A DNA stretch of 64,000 nt from assembly GCF_002979915.1 (NCBI RefSeq), contig NZ_PCQA01000001.1, positions 682,001 through 746,000 on the forward strand, in the 5' to 3' direction. Origin of the DNA: Arthrobacter sp. MYb213. Lineage in GTDB: Bacteria > Actinomycetota > Actinomycetes > Actinomycetales > Micrococcaceae. A program made the position numbers and the translations under genes. This document shows positions 54,691 through 63,161 of the stretch, piece after piece. Every line of letters starts with the position of its first letter. Position 1 is the first letter of the stretch. Below the pieces are notes generated by a model. The model was not told the DNA's origin. It made no database searches and worked only from the letters and a program-made list of their open reading frames with translations.

Positions 54691-55803
54691 TTAGCGTAAA
54701 CCAATTTTTCGTTCGCATGCTAATGCGATGAGCTCATTGATTAGTTCGCTGTAGCCGATACCCGTCTTGGCCCACATTTGTGGATACATACTCGAGGGCG
54801 TGAAGCCCGGCATGGTGTTGATCTCATTGATAATCCACTCGCCATCTGCGGTGTAGAAGAAATCAACCCGAGATAGCCCTTCAGCATCAATGGCGTCGAA
54901 TGCTTTCACTGCCAACTCGCGAATGGCCGAGGTCGCCTCATCGCTGAGGACAGCCGGGCAGCTGAGCTTTGCCGCTGCACCATCAACGTATTTTGCCTCA
55001 AAATCGTAGAAGGTATGGTCGTTTCCGGCTACTGCAATCTCGCCGGGCATAGACGCCCGGGACTCTAGCGAGCCATGGCCTTCCAGGACACCACATTCGA
55101 TTTCTCGCCCGCTGATCCCCTGTTCCACGATGACCTTTGGGTCTTCTTCGCGTGCTAGCTCAATGGCTGCCTGCAGCTGCGTGGGTTCATCAACCTTGGT
55201 GATACCAACTGAGGAACCTGCACGAGCGGGTTTAACGAACAACGGGTACTGCAAAGACTTGCATCGATCCAACGCGACAGCACTGTCACGCAGCCACTGT
55301 TTATTAGTGATGACCTGGTACGGGCCCACGTTAAATCCGGCATTTTCGAAGACGACCTTCATGAAATGCTTGTCCATACCCATGGCGCTAGCTGCGATGC
55401 CCGAACCGACATAGGAAACGCCAGACATTTCCAGCATTCCCTGAATCGAGCCATCTTCACCAAAAGGACCGTGCAGCAATGGGAAGACCACATCAATGGG
55501 ACCTAGATCAGTGATTTCCGAGCCAGAATACTGCAAGAGGCAAGTTCGCTGACCATCATTGGACAGGTGCACGGGCTTATCAGCCACCGATATTTCTGGA
55601 CGAGCACCCGAACTCAAAGTCCAATCTGAAGAGTCCTGATCAACCAGGGTCCAAGCCCCAGCGCGAGTAATTCCCACGGGAATGACTTCAAAGCGATTTT
55701 TGTCGATTTCCTGCATCACACCGGCGGCGGTCACACAGGAAACAGAATGTTCTGAGGAACGACCGCCAAAGAGCAGGAGGACTCGTGGTTTTGGCTCGCT
55801 CAT
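54691..55803 (-). CDS. ddl: D-alanine-D-alanine ligase
   Basis: 370 residues. VLLLFGGRSSEHSVSC, PLLHGPFGEDGSIQGMLEM (Ser for D-Ala), ATP-grasp core PLFVKPARAGSSVGITKV, EQGISGREIECGVL, RVDFFYTADGEWIINEINTMPGFT. Makes the D-Ala-D-Ala dipeptide for peptidoglycan. The ATG overlaps the gpsA stop (ATGA), so the two are coupled. Confidence 0.97.
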   Translation of the reverse strand: MSEPKPRVLLLFGGRSSEHSVSCVTAAGVMQEIDKNRFEVIPVGITRAGAWTLVDQDSSDWTLSSGARPEISVADKPVHLSNDGQRTCLLQYSGSEITDLGPIDVVFPLLHGPFGEDGSIQGMLEMSGVSYVGSGIAASAMGMDKHFMKVVFENAGFNVGPYQVITNKQWLRDSAVALDRCKSLQYPLFVKPARAGSSVGITKVDEPTQLQAAIELAREEDPKVIVEQGISGREIECGVLEGHGSLESRASMPGEIAVAGNDHTFYDFEAKYVDGAAAKLSCPAVLSDEATSAIRELAVKAFDAIDAEGLSRVDFFYTADGEWIINEINTMPGFTPSSMYPQMWAKTGIGYSELINELIALACERKIGLR

Positions 55804-56837
55804 TTTTGCAGCTCTCCTTCAGATTTCAGTTCTCGCGACAACAGGCGCTCCGCCATATTCTCAACGCTCAATTTGCCTTCCAGGACCATAACCACCGACT
55901 CGGTAATTGGCATGTCCACCTGATGGCTTACCGACAGGTCTAATACGGCGCGCGCCGATTTGATACCTTCGGCGGTTTGGGACATACGATCGTTTACTTC
56001 TTCAAGGAAAAGTCCCTGTCCAAGCAAGCGTCCGGCAGTATTATTTCGTGACAGCGACGAGGAACAGGTAGCAACCAGGTCGCCGAGCCCCGAAAGGCCG
56101 GACAAGGTCTCCAATCGGCCACCAAGAGCAAGTACCAAACGCGTGGTTTCCGCCAATCCACGAGTGATGACGGTGGATTTGGTGTTATCGCCCATTCCCA
56201 TGCCATCACACATTCCGACGGCCAAAGCGATAATGTTTTTGACGATTCCGCCAAGTTCAACACCCAGTACATCGTCATTGGTATACGGACGGAAGTACGG
56301 TGCGGAGCACAACTGCGCAATCCAATGCGCAGTCTGCGCGTCGGAGCAGGCCACCACCGAGGCCGTTGGTTGCTCACGGGCAATTTCCATGGCCAAGTTT
56401 GGTCCGGAGAGGACCGCGATGCGATCAGCTGGAATACCAGTGACCTCGGCCATTACTTCGCTCATCCGAAGATCGGTGCCGCGCTCAAGGCCCTTCATCA
56501 ATGACAACAAAACAACATCTTGTTCAAAGTACTGAACAAATTTGGCCAGTTCTTCACTTAAGGACTGGGCGGGGATAGCCAAGACCACAAGGTCCGCGCC
56601 AGTTAATACTTCAGCAATCTGAGCCGAGGCGGAAATGTTGGCAGGAAGTTTCGTATCGCGCAAATAGCGCGAGTTGGTGTGACGCTCGTTGATCTCACGA
56701 GCAGCTTCTTCACGACGGGCCCAGATCTGTACCGGAATGTCCTGGTCAGAAACTGCGTCCGCCAGAACCTTCGCAAAGGTGGTTCCCCAGCTTCCGGCCC
56801 CCATGACGGCGATCTTACGTGGTAGCGGCTTACTCAA
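55800..56837 (-). CDS. gpsA: NAD(P)-dependent glycerol-3-phosphate dehydrogenase
   Basis: 345 residues; TTG start 56837 with AGGAAAAGCC in front. GAGSWGTTFAKVLADA (dinucleotide site), SLMKGLE, LSGPNLAMEIA, ELGGIVKNIIALAVGMCDGM (catalytic Lys), GLGDLVATCSSSLSRN. Reduces dihydroxyacetone phosphate to sn-glycerol 3-phosphate, the precursor of phospholipids and of the CDP-glycerol made by the TagD-like enzyme in this window. Confidence 0.97.
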   Translation of the reverse strand: MSKPLPRKIAVMGAGSWGTTFAKVLADAVSDQDIPVQIWARREEAAREINERHTNSRYLRDTKLPANISASAQIAEVLTGADLVVLAIPAQSLSEELAKFVQYFEQDVVLLSLMKGLERGTDLRMSEVMAEVTGIPADRIAVLSGPNLAMEIAREQPTASVVACSDAQTAHWIAQLCSAPYFRPYTNDDVLGVELGGIVKNIIALAVGMCDGMGMGDNTKSTVITRGLAETTRLVLALGGRLETLSGLSGLGDLVATCSSSLSRNNTAGRLLGQGLFLEEVNDRMSQTAEGIKSARAVLDLSVSHQVDMPITESVVMVLEGKLSVENMAERLLSRELKSEGELQK

Positions 56838-56864
56838 GGCTTTTCCTTCGCTAGGTGATCAGAC

Positions 56865-57638
56865 TTAGTCGTTTGGTTGTTTCGGGGAATCAAAATCTCG
56901 ACCCGTAGTTGCTTGTCCATGCTCACTCGGGTTCCACGGTGTCTGTGGTGCAGTCTCTTGGCGCAGTTCAGCTTCTAGCTCGGTAATGGAGGCCATGATT
57001 CGTGCCGTGGCTTCTTGCAGTACCGTGCGGGTACGTGGCCCGACACGTAAATCATCGAGTTGTACTTGTTCCCCCACAGACAAGGTCACGTGTTTACGAG
57101 GGAATGGATACATTTTCTTGGAATACCTGGGAAATAATTCTTGATCTCCCCAGTGAGCCATTGGCACCACCGGTGCCCCTGTTTGCAAAGCTAGACGTGC
57201 GGCACCGGTACGGCCAACCATTGGCCAAAGATTAGGATCACGAGTCAGCGTGCCTTCAGGGTAAATAACAATCACACCCCCTGCTTCAAGGACCTTTTTC
57301 GCAGCTTCCAGAGATTCAGCGGCACTTGAAGTTTTACGAGAAACCGGAATTTGTCCGGTTGCACGTAATGCTGATCCAAGAACTGGAACTTTAAATAAGG
57401 AGTCCTTGGTCAGCCAACGTGGCAAACGTCCACTACTATATACCGCGTGGCCAACGACCAAAGGATCAATTTCGGTCAGGTGGTTAGGGCAAAGAATAAA
57501 CCCGCCGGCAGGAAGCCTGTCAAAGTTTTGCCAGGTCCTGCCTATCAAGGCATTCATAACCGGACGAACTATACCGGCCAGAATTGCAAAGACGGTTTTA
57601 CTTTTGACGGTTTCCCGATGCACTGAGTTATCTGTCAC
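56865..57638 (-). CDS. plsC: 1-acyl-sn-glycerol-3-phosphate acyltransferase (PlsC-like)
   Basis: 257 residues; GTG 57638 with GGGGAG 9 bases upstream. Family motifs NHLTEIDPL (NHx4D, residues 52-58), FKVPVLGSALRATGQIPVSR, YPEGTLTRDPNLW and ARLALQTGAPVVPMAHWG. A single N-terminal hydrophobic segment. Adds the second acyl chain to lysophosphatidic acid. The C-terminal 40 residues are polar and variable. 28 bp before gpsA, 14 bp after murA: one operon. Confidence 0.93.
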   Translation of the reverse strand: MTDNSVHRETVKSKTVFAILAGIVRPVMNALIGRTWQNFDRLPAGGFILCPNHLTEIDPLVVGHAVYSSGRLPRWLTKDSLFKVPVLGSALRATGQIPVSRKTSSAAESLEAAKKVLEAGGVIVIYPEGTLTRDPNLWPMVGRTGAARLALQTGAPVVPMAHWGDQELFPRYSKKMYPFPRKHVTLSVGEQVQLDDLRVGPRTRTVLQEATARIMASITELEAELRQETAPQTPWNPSEHGQATTGRDFDSPKQPND

Positions 57639-57652
57639 GAACTAACGCTCCC

Positions 57653-58972
57653 CTAGTTGCTCAATTCAACGTTTGCACCTAGTGCGGTGAGCTTTTCCAT
57701 GAAGTGCTCGTAGCCTCGGTTGATAATCTCAATACCGGTAACCTTGCTGGTGCCTTCGGCGGCCAGTGCGGCAATCATATGTGAGAATCCGCCACGCAAA
57801 TCAGGAACGTCAATGTTTGCGCCCTTCAACTTTGCTGGGCCAAGAACTACCGCTGAGTGCTTAAAGTTACGCTGACCGAAGCGGCAAGGAGTGGAACCCA
57901 GGCAGTCGGTATGCACCTGGACGGTAGCTCCCATACGCACCAAAGCGTCGGTGAAGCCGAAGCGGTTTTCATAAACGGTTTCATGGATAACAGACACGCC
58001 GCTAGCCTGCGTCAATGCGACCACAAGAGGTTGCTGCCAGTCGGTCATGAAGCCTGGGTGCACATCGGTTTCAAGGATCAGCGGGTTCAGCTCTCCACCC
58101 GGGTGGTAGAAGCGAATACCGTTCTGCTTCACTTCGAACTCTCCACCAATCTGACGGTAGACGTGAAGGAAGGCGGTGAGGTCACGCTGCTGTGCTTCTT
58201 CAACGAAGATATCGCCCTTGGTAACCAGTGCCGCAGAGGCCCAGGAGGCAGCTTCGTTTCGATCCGGCAAGGCGTAGTGGTCATAACCTCGGAGTTCATC
58301 AACACCTTGGATACGGATGACTCGGTCACGGTGCACCGAGATAATGGCACCCATTTTCTGCAGCAAAGAAATCAGATCCAGGATTTCCGGCTCAATCGCC
58401 GCGTTGCTCACCTCGGTGACTCCCTTTGCGCGCACTGCGGAAAGTAGAACCTGCTCGGTAGTGCCAACACTTGGGTACTGAAGTGCTAGTTTCGCTCCGG
58501 TTAGTCCCAATGGAGCGGAGATACGGATGCCAGCGGCTTCTTTATCTACTATAGCGCCAAATTCGCGTAAGACTTCCAAATGGAAGTCGATAGGACGGTC
58601 ACCAATACGGCAGCCACCTAGGTCTGGGATGAAAGCTTCCCCGAGAGAGTGGATCAGTGGTCCACAGAAGAGAATGGGGATACGTGAGTCGCCTGCGTGA
58701 GCATCAATGGCCTGATTTGAGGCGCTCTTCGCGGCGGATGGATCCATGGTGAGGTCACCGGTCTCGGGGTCTTGAGAAACCTTAACCCCGTGGATCTCTA
58801 AAAGGCTACGCACGACTGCGACGTCTTTGATCTCCGGTACGTTGCGTAGTACCGAAGGAGAGTTTCCGAGCAGTGCCGCAACCATAGCCTTTGGAACCAG
58901 GTTCTTAGCGCCGCCTACTCGAACGGTTCCCTTCAAAGGGACACCGCCATGGACCGTTAGAATCTTACCCAT
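57653..58972 (-). CDS. murA: UDP-N-acetylglucosamine 1-carboxyvinyltransferase
   Basis: 439 residues. VGGAKNLVPKAMVAALL (Lys-Asn pair), DLGGCRIGDRPIDFHLEVL (catalytic Cys that attacks PEP and binds fosfomycin), FMTDWQQPLVVALTQASG and DLRGGFSHMIAALAAEG. It makes the first committed cytoplasmic peptidoglycan precursor. ATG 58972 is preceded by GAGG. First gene of the murA-plsC-gpsA-ddl operon. Confidence 0.97.
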   Translation of the reverse strand: MGKILTVHGGVPLKGTVRVGGAKNLVPKAMVAALLGNSPSVLRNVPEIKDVAVVRSLLEIHGVKVSQDPETGDLTMDPSAAKSASNQAIDAHAGDSRIPILFCGPLIHSLGEAFIPDLGGCRIGDRPIDFHLEVLREFGAIVDKEAAGIRISAPLGLTGAKLALQYPSVGTTEQVLLSAVRAKGVTEVSNAAIEPEILDLISLLQKMGAIISVHRDRVIRIQGVDELRGYDHYALPDRNEAASWASAALVTKGDIFVEEAQQRDLTAFLHVYRQIGGEFEVKQNGIRFYHPGGELNPLILETDVHPGFMTDWQQPLVVALTQASGVSVIHETVYENRFGFTDALVRMGATVQVHTDCLGSTPCRFGQRNFKHSAVVLGPAKLKGANIDVPDLRGGFSHMIAALAAEGTSKVTGIEIINRGYEHFMEKLTALGANVELSN

Positions 58973-59165
58973 GTATGAATAAACCTCATCGCGTAGTCGT
59001 TTTCTCCTGCCCGGGCCGGTAGGCCAATAAAACAGGCAGGACTAAGCAAGCATACCGTCATTGCCGGGGCACTTCGGAGCAGTTCTGCCCGTGGCGCACA
59101 CATTGTGAGGATGCTTTCAGGGAAGACCTGCAGATGGTGAGGCAGTTGTTTGTCATAAAGAAGGA

Positions 59166-59209
59166 AGGCCCCGTTCGAATACACCTACTGGTGAGTACGA
59201 ACGGGGCCT
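59166..59209 (-). terminator. Terminator downstream of leuD
   Basis: AGGCCCCGTTCG (59166-59177) and CGAACGGGGCCT (59198-59209) make a 12-bp perfect stem, with CACC/GGTG pairing inside. On the minus strand it is followed by a T-rich tail. It lies 11 bases past the leuD stop and isolates leuCD from murA. Confidence 0.8.
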
Positions 59210-59219
59210 GCCTATCAAC

Positions 59220-59825
59220 TTAGTCAGCAGTTCTGGCCGGCAAAGTCTGAGGCTTAAATGCTGGGCGCGTAGCTTCAAAGGACGTAATGTCAGCTTCTTG
59301 CTTCAGCGTCAACCCAATATCATCTAGGCCTTCCATCAGACGCCATCGGGTGTAGTCATCAATCTGGAACGGGGCAACGATTGATCCGCACTGCACGGTA
59401 CGTGCATCCAGGTTGACCGTGACTTCAGTGCCTGGATTATTTTCGAGTTCTTTCCAGATCAGTTCAATGTCGCTCTGTGCAACCTCTGCAGCAACTAATC
59501 CCTGCTTACCAGAGTTTCCGCGGAAGATATCGGCAAAGCGGGCCGAGATAACAGCTTTGAACCCATAATCTTTCAGGGCCCAGACCGCGTGCTCACGCGA
59601 AGATCCCGTACCAAAATCCGGACCTGCAACCAAGACCGAACCCTTATTATATGGCTCAGTATTCAAGATGAAGTTCTCGTCTCGGCGCCAGCCAGCGAAC
59701 AGCGCATCTTCAAAGCCTGTGCGTGTAATCCGCTTCAAGTAGACCGCAGGAATGATCTGGTCAGTATCGATGTTGCTCTGACGCAGCGGGACACCAATTC
59801 CAGTGTGGGTAACAACTTTTTCCAT
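59220..59825 (-). CDS. leuD: 3-isopropylmalate dehydratase small subunit
   Basis: 201 residues, usual length. [72 protein letters not shown]. With LeuC it isomerises 2- to 3-isopropylmalate in leucine synthesis. TAGGAAGGAAC precedes ATG 59825. It lies 14 bp after leuC. Confidence 0.97.
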   Translation of the reverse strand: MEKVVTHTGIGVPLRQSNIDTDQIIPAVYLKRITRTGFEDALFAGWRRDENFILNTEPYNKGSVLVAGPDFGTGSSREHAVWALKDYGFKAVISARFADIFRGNSGKQGLVAAEVAQSDIELIWKELENNPGTEVTVNLDARTVQCGSIVAPFQIDDYTRWRLMEGLDDIGLTLKQEADITSFEATRPAFKPQTLPARTAD

Positions 59826-59839
59826 GATGGTGTTCCTTC

Positions 59840-61288
59840 CTAGGCCGAAACCGGAGTGTTGGCGATATCCGAAGGTGATGCGAGAGTGCCACGAATAGCC
59901 GTAGCCGCAGCTACCAGTGGCGAGACCAGGTGGGTACGCCCGCCCTTACCCTGACGGCCTTCAAAGTTTCGGTTAGAGGTAGAAGCGCAACGCTCCCCTT
60001 CCGCAAGTTGGTCTGGGTTCATTCCCAGACACATGGAACAACCAGCAAAGCGCCACTCGGCACCGAAGTCCTTGAAAATCCTATCCAGTCCCTCGGCTTC
60101 CGCTTCGAGGCGAACTCGGGCGGAGCCTGGCACCACAATCATGCGGATCTGCGGGTCCTTTTCACGGCCCTTCACGATTTCGGCCGCCGCGCGTAGGTCT
60201 TCCATCCGTGAGTTGGTGCAAGAACCTAAGAACACGGTGTCCACACGGATTTCCTTCATAGGGGTTCCGCCGGTCAGGCCCATATATGTCAACGCACGTT
60301 CGCAGGCCTTGCGATCATTTTCGTCTTCAAAATCTTCGGGGACCGGTACGTTGGATGACAGTGAGACACCCTGACCAGGGTTGGTTCCCCAGGTGACGAA
60401 TGGTTCAAGTTCGTCAGCATTCAGGAACACTTCGTTATCGAAGCGTGCGCCTTCGTCACTTTGCAAGGTCTTCCAGTAGTCAACGGCAGCGTCCCAGTCA
60501 TCACCTTCAGGTGCGTGGGGGCGGCCCTTGACGTATTCAAAGGTCGTTTCATCCGGTGCAATCATGCCGGCGCGAGCGCCGGCTTCAATGGACATGTTGC
60601 AGATAGTCATGCGCGCATCCATAGACAATGCGCGAATTGCGGATCCGCGGTATTCCAGAACATAGCCTTGTCCACCGCCGGTGCCAATCTTTGCAATAAC
60701 TGCCAAGATAATATCTTTTGCGGTCACACCTGACTTCAGTGTTCCTTCAACGTTGATTGACATCGTCTTGAAAGGCTTCAGACTCAAAGACTGAGTGGCC
60801 ATGACATGTTCAACCTCAGAAGTTCCGATACCAAAAGCCAGAGCACCGAAGGCGCCGTGGGTTGAAGTATGGGAGTCACCGCAGACAACGGTCATACCTG
60901 GCTGGGTCAGACCCAGCTGGGGGCCGACTACGTGAACAATTCCTTGTTCCTTGTCCCCCAGTGAGTGCAGGCGGACGCCAAATTCCTTGCAATTATCTCG
61001 TAAGGTGAAGATCTGTGTCCGGCTCGTCAAATCTGCAATGGGCTTGTCAATATCAAGCGTCGGGGTGTTGTGATCCTCGGTCGCGATAGTGAGATCTGGG
61101 CGGCGAAGTTTGCGCCCTGCCAGACGCAAGCCCTCGAAGGCTTGCGGTGAGGTGACCTCGTGTAGCAGGTGAAGGTCAATGTAGATCAAATCGGGTTGGC
61201 GAGCTTCGCCTTCCCCTTCTCCATGGCGCACTACGTGCGCATTCCAGACCTTTTCTGCCAGGGTCTGGGGCGACTGCATGGTGGACAT
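59840..61288 (-). CDS. leuC: 3-isopropylmalate dehydratase large subunit
   Basis: 482 residues from ATG 61288, chosen for GAGGAG 8 bases upstream. Aconitase family: [33 protein letters not shown], the [4Fe-4S] cysteines in [16 protein letters not shown] and [15 protein letters not shown], and [20 protein letters not shown]. Forms the dehydratase with LeuD. Divergent from the IclR regulator at 61402, 113 bp apart, which probably controls it. Confidence 0.97.
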   Translation of the reverse strand: MSTMQSPQTLAEKVWNAHVVRHGEGEGEARQPDLIYIDLHLLHEVTSPQAFEGLRLAGRKLRRPDLTIATEDHNTPTLDIDKPIADLTSRTQIFTLRDNCKEFGVRLHSLGDKEQGIVHVVGPQLGLTQPGMTVVCGDSHTSTHGAFGALAFGIGTSEVEHVMATQSLSLKPFKTMSINVEGTLKSGVTAKDIILAVIAKIGTGGGQGYVLEYRGSAIRALSMDARMTICNMSIEAGARAGMIAPDETTFEYVKGRPHAPEGDDWDAAVDYWKTLQSDEGARFDNEVFLNADELEPFVTWGTNPGQGVSLSSNVPVPEDFEDENDRKACERALTYMGLTGGTPMKEIRVDTVFLGSCTNSRMEDLRAAAEIVKGREKDPQIRMIVVPGSARVRLEAEAEGLDRIFKDFGAEWRFAGCSMCLGMNPDQLAEGERCASTSNRNFEGRQGKGGRTHLVSPLVAAATAIRGTLASPSDIANTPVSA

Positions 61289-61352
61289 GCGACACACTCC
61301 TCAAGCTACGAACTATCAACACCTTTACTTTGACACTTCTTAGAACACCATT

Positions 61353-61365
61353 TCCAGTATCTGGA
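61353..61365. promoter_or_regulatory. Palindromic candidate operator 1 (leuC-iclR intergenic)
   Basis: TCCAG-TAT-CTGGA, a perfect palindrome immediately upstream of the predicted iclR -35. A candidate site for an IclR-type dimer; palindromes of this length also arise by chance. Confidence 0.35.
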
Positions 61366-61366
61366 C

Positions 61367-61395
61367 TTGAATCTCAAATACTGAGACGCAATAAT
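61367..61395 (+). promoter_or_regulatory. Promoter of the iclR gene, leaderless
   Basis: -35 TTGAAT (61367-61372), 17-bp spacer, -10 AATAAT (61390-61395). The ATG at 61402 follows after 6 bases, so the mRNA should have no leader. The spacer holds the palindrome at 61372-61386. Confidence 0.6.
61372..61386. promoter_or_regulatory. Palindromic candidate operator 2 in the iclR promoter spacer
   Basis: TCTCA-N5-TGAGA lies between the -35 and -10 of the iclR promoter. A regulator bound here would block its own gene and sit about 85 bases from the leuC start. This fits autoregulation by the LtbR/NdgR-type protein. Confidence 0.5.
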
Positions 61396-61401
61396 GGTTT
61401 T

Positions 61402-62124
61402 ATGACTACAGGTAGCGGTGTTGGTGTCCTCGATAAGGCAGCAGCCATTCTTAACGCATTAGAAAATGGCCCGACCACCCTTTCACAGCTGGTCGAGGTC
61501 ACCCAGATCTCCCGCCCCACGGTGCACCGCATCGCTCAGTCACTGGTTCATCATGGGTTGGTGGGGCGAGATCTACATGGCCGCTTTGAGCTTGGAGGGC
61601 GCCTGGTAGAACTAGCCAGCGCTGCGGGAGAAGACAGGCTAGTGAGTACCGCAGGGCCGGTACTCATGAAATTGCGGGATCTCACCGGCGAAAGTACTCA
61701 GGTATTCCGCAAACAAGGTGATTTCCGTGTGTGTATCGCCAGTGCCGAACGACCTGTTGGATTGCGCGACACTATTCCGGTGGGTACCCAACTATCCATG
61801 AAGGCCGGCTCCGCGGCCCAAGTTCTCTTAGCTTGGGAAGACAATGAACGCATGATTGATGGCCTACATCACGCGCGCTTTACCCCGACCATTTTGGCCG
61901 GGGTTCGGCGCCGCGGATGGGCTCAGTCACTGGGCGAACGTGAACCCGGAGTTGCCTCGGTCTCTGCCCCAATTCGGGGGCAGTCCGGACGGGTGATTGC
62001 AGCGCTGTCCATGTCTGGACCCATTGAGCGTTTGACTCGCCAACCAGGAAAGATTCATCACGAGTCGGTAGTGAACGCTGGACGGGAATTGTCAGACTTG
62101 TTACGTATTCAGTCCGAGGGCTAA
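61402..62124 (+). CDS. IclR family regulator (LtbR/NdgR-like) of leucine genes
   Basis: 240 residues from ATG 61402, supported by the promoter placed 6 bases upstream; an upstream in-frame start at 61330 would begin inside the promoter. N-terminal winged helix: LDKAAAILNALENGPTTLSQLVEVTQISRPTVHRIAQSL. Effector domain (about 80-235) with FRVCIASAE, GTQLSMKAGSAAQVLLAW, RRRGWAQSLGEREPGVASVSAPI. Divergent from leuCD exactly as the leucine/tryptophan regulator LtbR of Corynebacterium and NdgR of Streptomyces, so it likely represses or tunes leuCD. Confidence 0.93.
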   Translation: MTTGSGVGVLDKAAAILNALENGPTTLSQLVEVTQISRPTVHRIAQSLVHHGLVGRDLHGRFELGGRLVELASAAGEDRLVSTAGPVLMKLRDLTGESTQVFRKQGDFRVCIASAERPVGLRDTIPVGTQLSMKAGSAAQVLLAWEDNERMIDGLHHARFTPTILAGVRRRGWAQSLGEREPGVASVSAPIRGQSGRVIAALSMSGPIERLTRQPGKIHHESVVNAGRELSDLLRIQSEG

Positions 62125-62138
62125 AATCCAGTAAAGCT

Positions 62139-63155
62139 CTAACCGAAGTGATCAAAACCGTTTCGGTAATCCAGCTGTTGTCCATCGAGACGAATTGTTG
62201 AACGTCGGCCGGTGGTGCGTAGGACCTTTCCAACAACAGTAAATTCCTCAGGAATTTCGGCCTCGGCGGGGAATGTTGCGAGCAGACCAAAGTCTTCTCC
62301 GCCGCGCAACACCCACTCCATGGGGTCTGTTTTCAAGAGCGTTGTGGCAGGTTCCAAACGCTGAGCGAAAACCTCAAGTGCCTGCCGGTCTAAGTCGAGA
62401 CTGACGCAGCTGGCCTTTGCCAGTCTTCCAGCATCTCGGAGCAATCCGTCTGAAATGTCCATCATTGCGCTTGCCCCTGCTTGTGCCGCACGCGGACCAG
62501 ATTCCAAAGGTGGTACCGGCTTGCACTGTGCCTCAACTAAACGAAGTACCGCGCGGTTCCAACTAGTTGAATCGTGGAGCGCATCCAGAAGGGCCAATCC
62601 CGCACCAGCGGAGCCTAGCCTGCCTGCAACTGCCAGCAGATCCCCCGGCTTCGCTCCAGTACGCAGGACTTTACCGTGCTCACATTCGCCCAGAACGGTA
62701 GTGGTCACAGAAATTTCGGAAGATTTGCTTAAATCTCCGCCTAAGATCGCCAAGCGATCAGCGCCAAGCGACGTAATCGCTCCTGCGATTCCCCGGGCAA
62801 ATTCTTTTGCCCATGACAAAGTGACGTCTGTAGGCATGGACAGCGACACGACTGCTCCGGTGGGCACACCGCCCATGGCGTTAATGTCTGAAACATTTTG
62901 CGCAATGGACTTCCAGCCAATGTCATAAGCTTTATGTTCGTGACCACTGGGCCAAACTAAACGGAAATCTTGGTCTTGGACAATAGTGTCTACCGAGACG
63001 ACTACTTCGCCCCCGGCCACGCGAAGCGCTCCAGCATCATCCCCTGGGCCGAGCCCGGCGTCCTTGGCATCTAACAGTGGAAGAATCTCGTTAAGAATCC
63101 CCTGTTCGCCAATGTCGCCTACGGTCAAGTTTTTCTCTGTCTGTTGATTAGTCAA
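62139..63155 (-). CDS. thiL: Thiamine-monophosphate kinase
   Basis: 338 residues; TTG start 63155, 6 bp after the upstream gene. GDDAGALRVAGGEVVVSVDTIVQDQDFRL (metal-binding Asp), KSIAQNVSDINAMGG, LAILGGDLSKS, MMDISDGLLRDAGRLA and VLRGGEDFGLL. Makes thiamine pyrophosphate from thiamine monophosphate. In relatives it is often found near DUF3515 and the DAK2 gene; here it is separated from them by the leu-mur-ddl block. Converges on the iclR gene with 14 bp between. Confidence 0.95.
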   Translation of the reverse strand: MTNQQTEKNLTVGDIGEQGILNEILPLLDAKDAGLGPGDDAGALRVAGGEVVVSVDTIVQDQDFRLVWPSGHEHKAYDIGWKSIAQNVSDINAMGGVPTGAVVSLSMPTDVTLSWAKEFARGIAGAITSLGADRLAILGGDLSKSSEISVTTTVLGECEHGKVLRTGAKPGDLLAVAGRLGSAGAGLALLDALHDSTSWNRAVLRLVEAQCKPVPPLESGPRAAQAGASAMMDISDGLLRDAGRLAKASCVSLDLDRQALEVFAQRLEPATTLLKTDPMEWVLRGGEDFGLLATFPAEAEIPEEFTVVGKVLRTTGRRSTIRLDGQQLDYRNGFDHFG

Positions 63156-63161
63156 AGGCTG

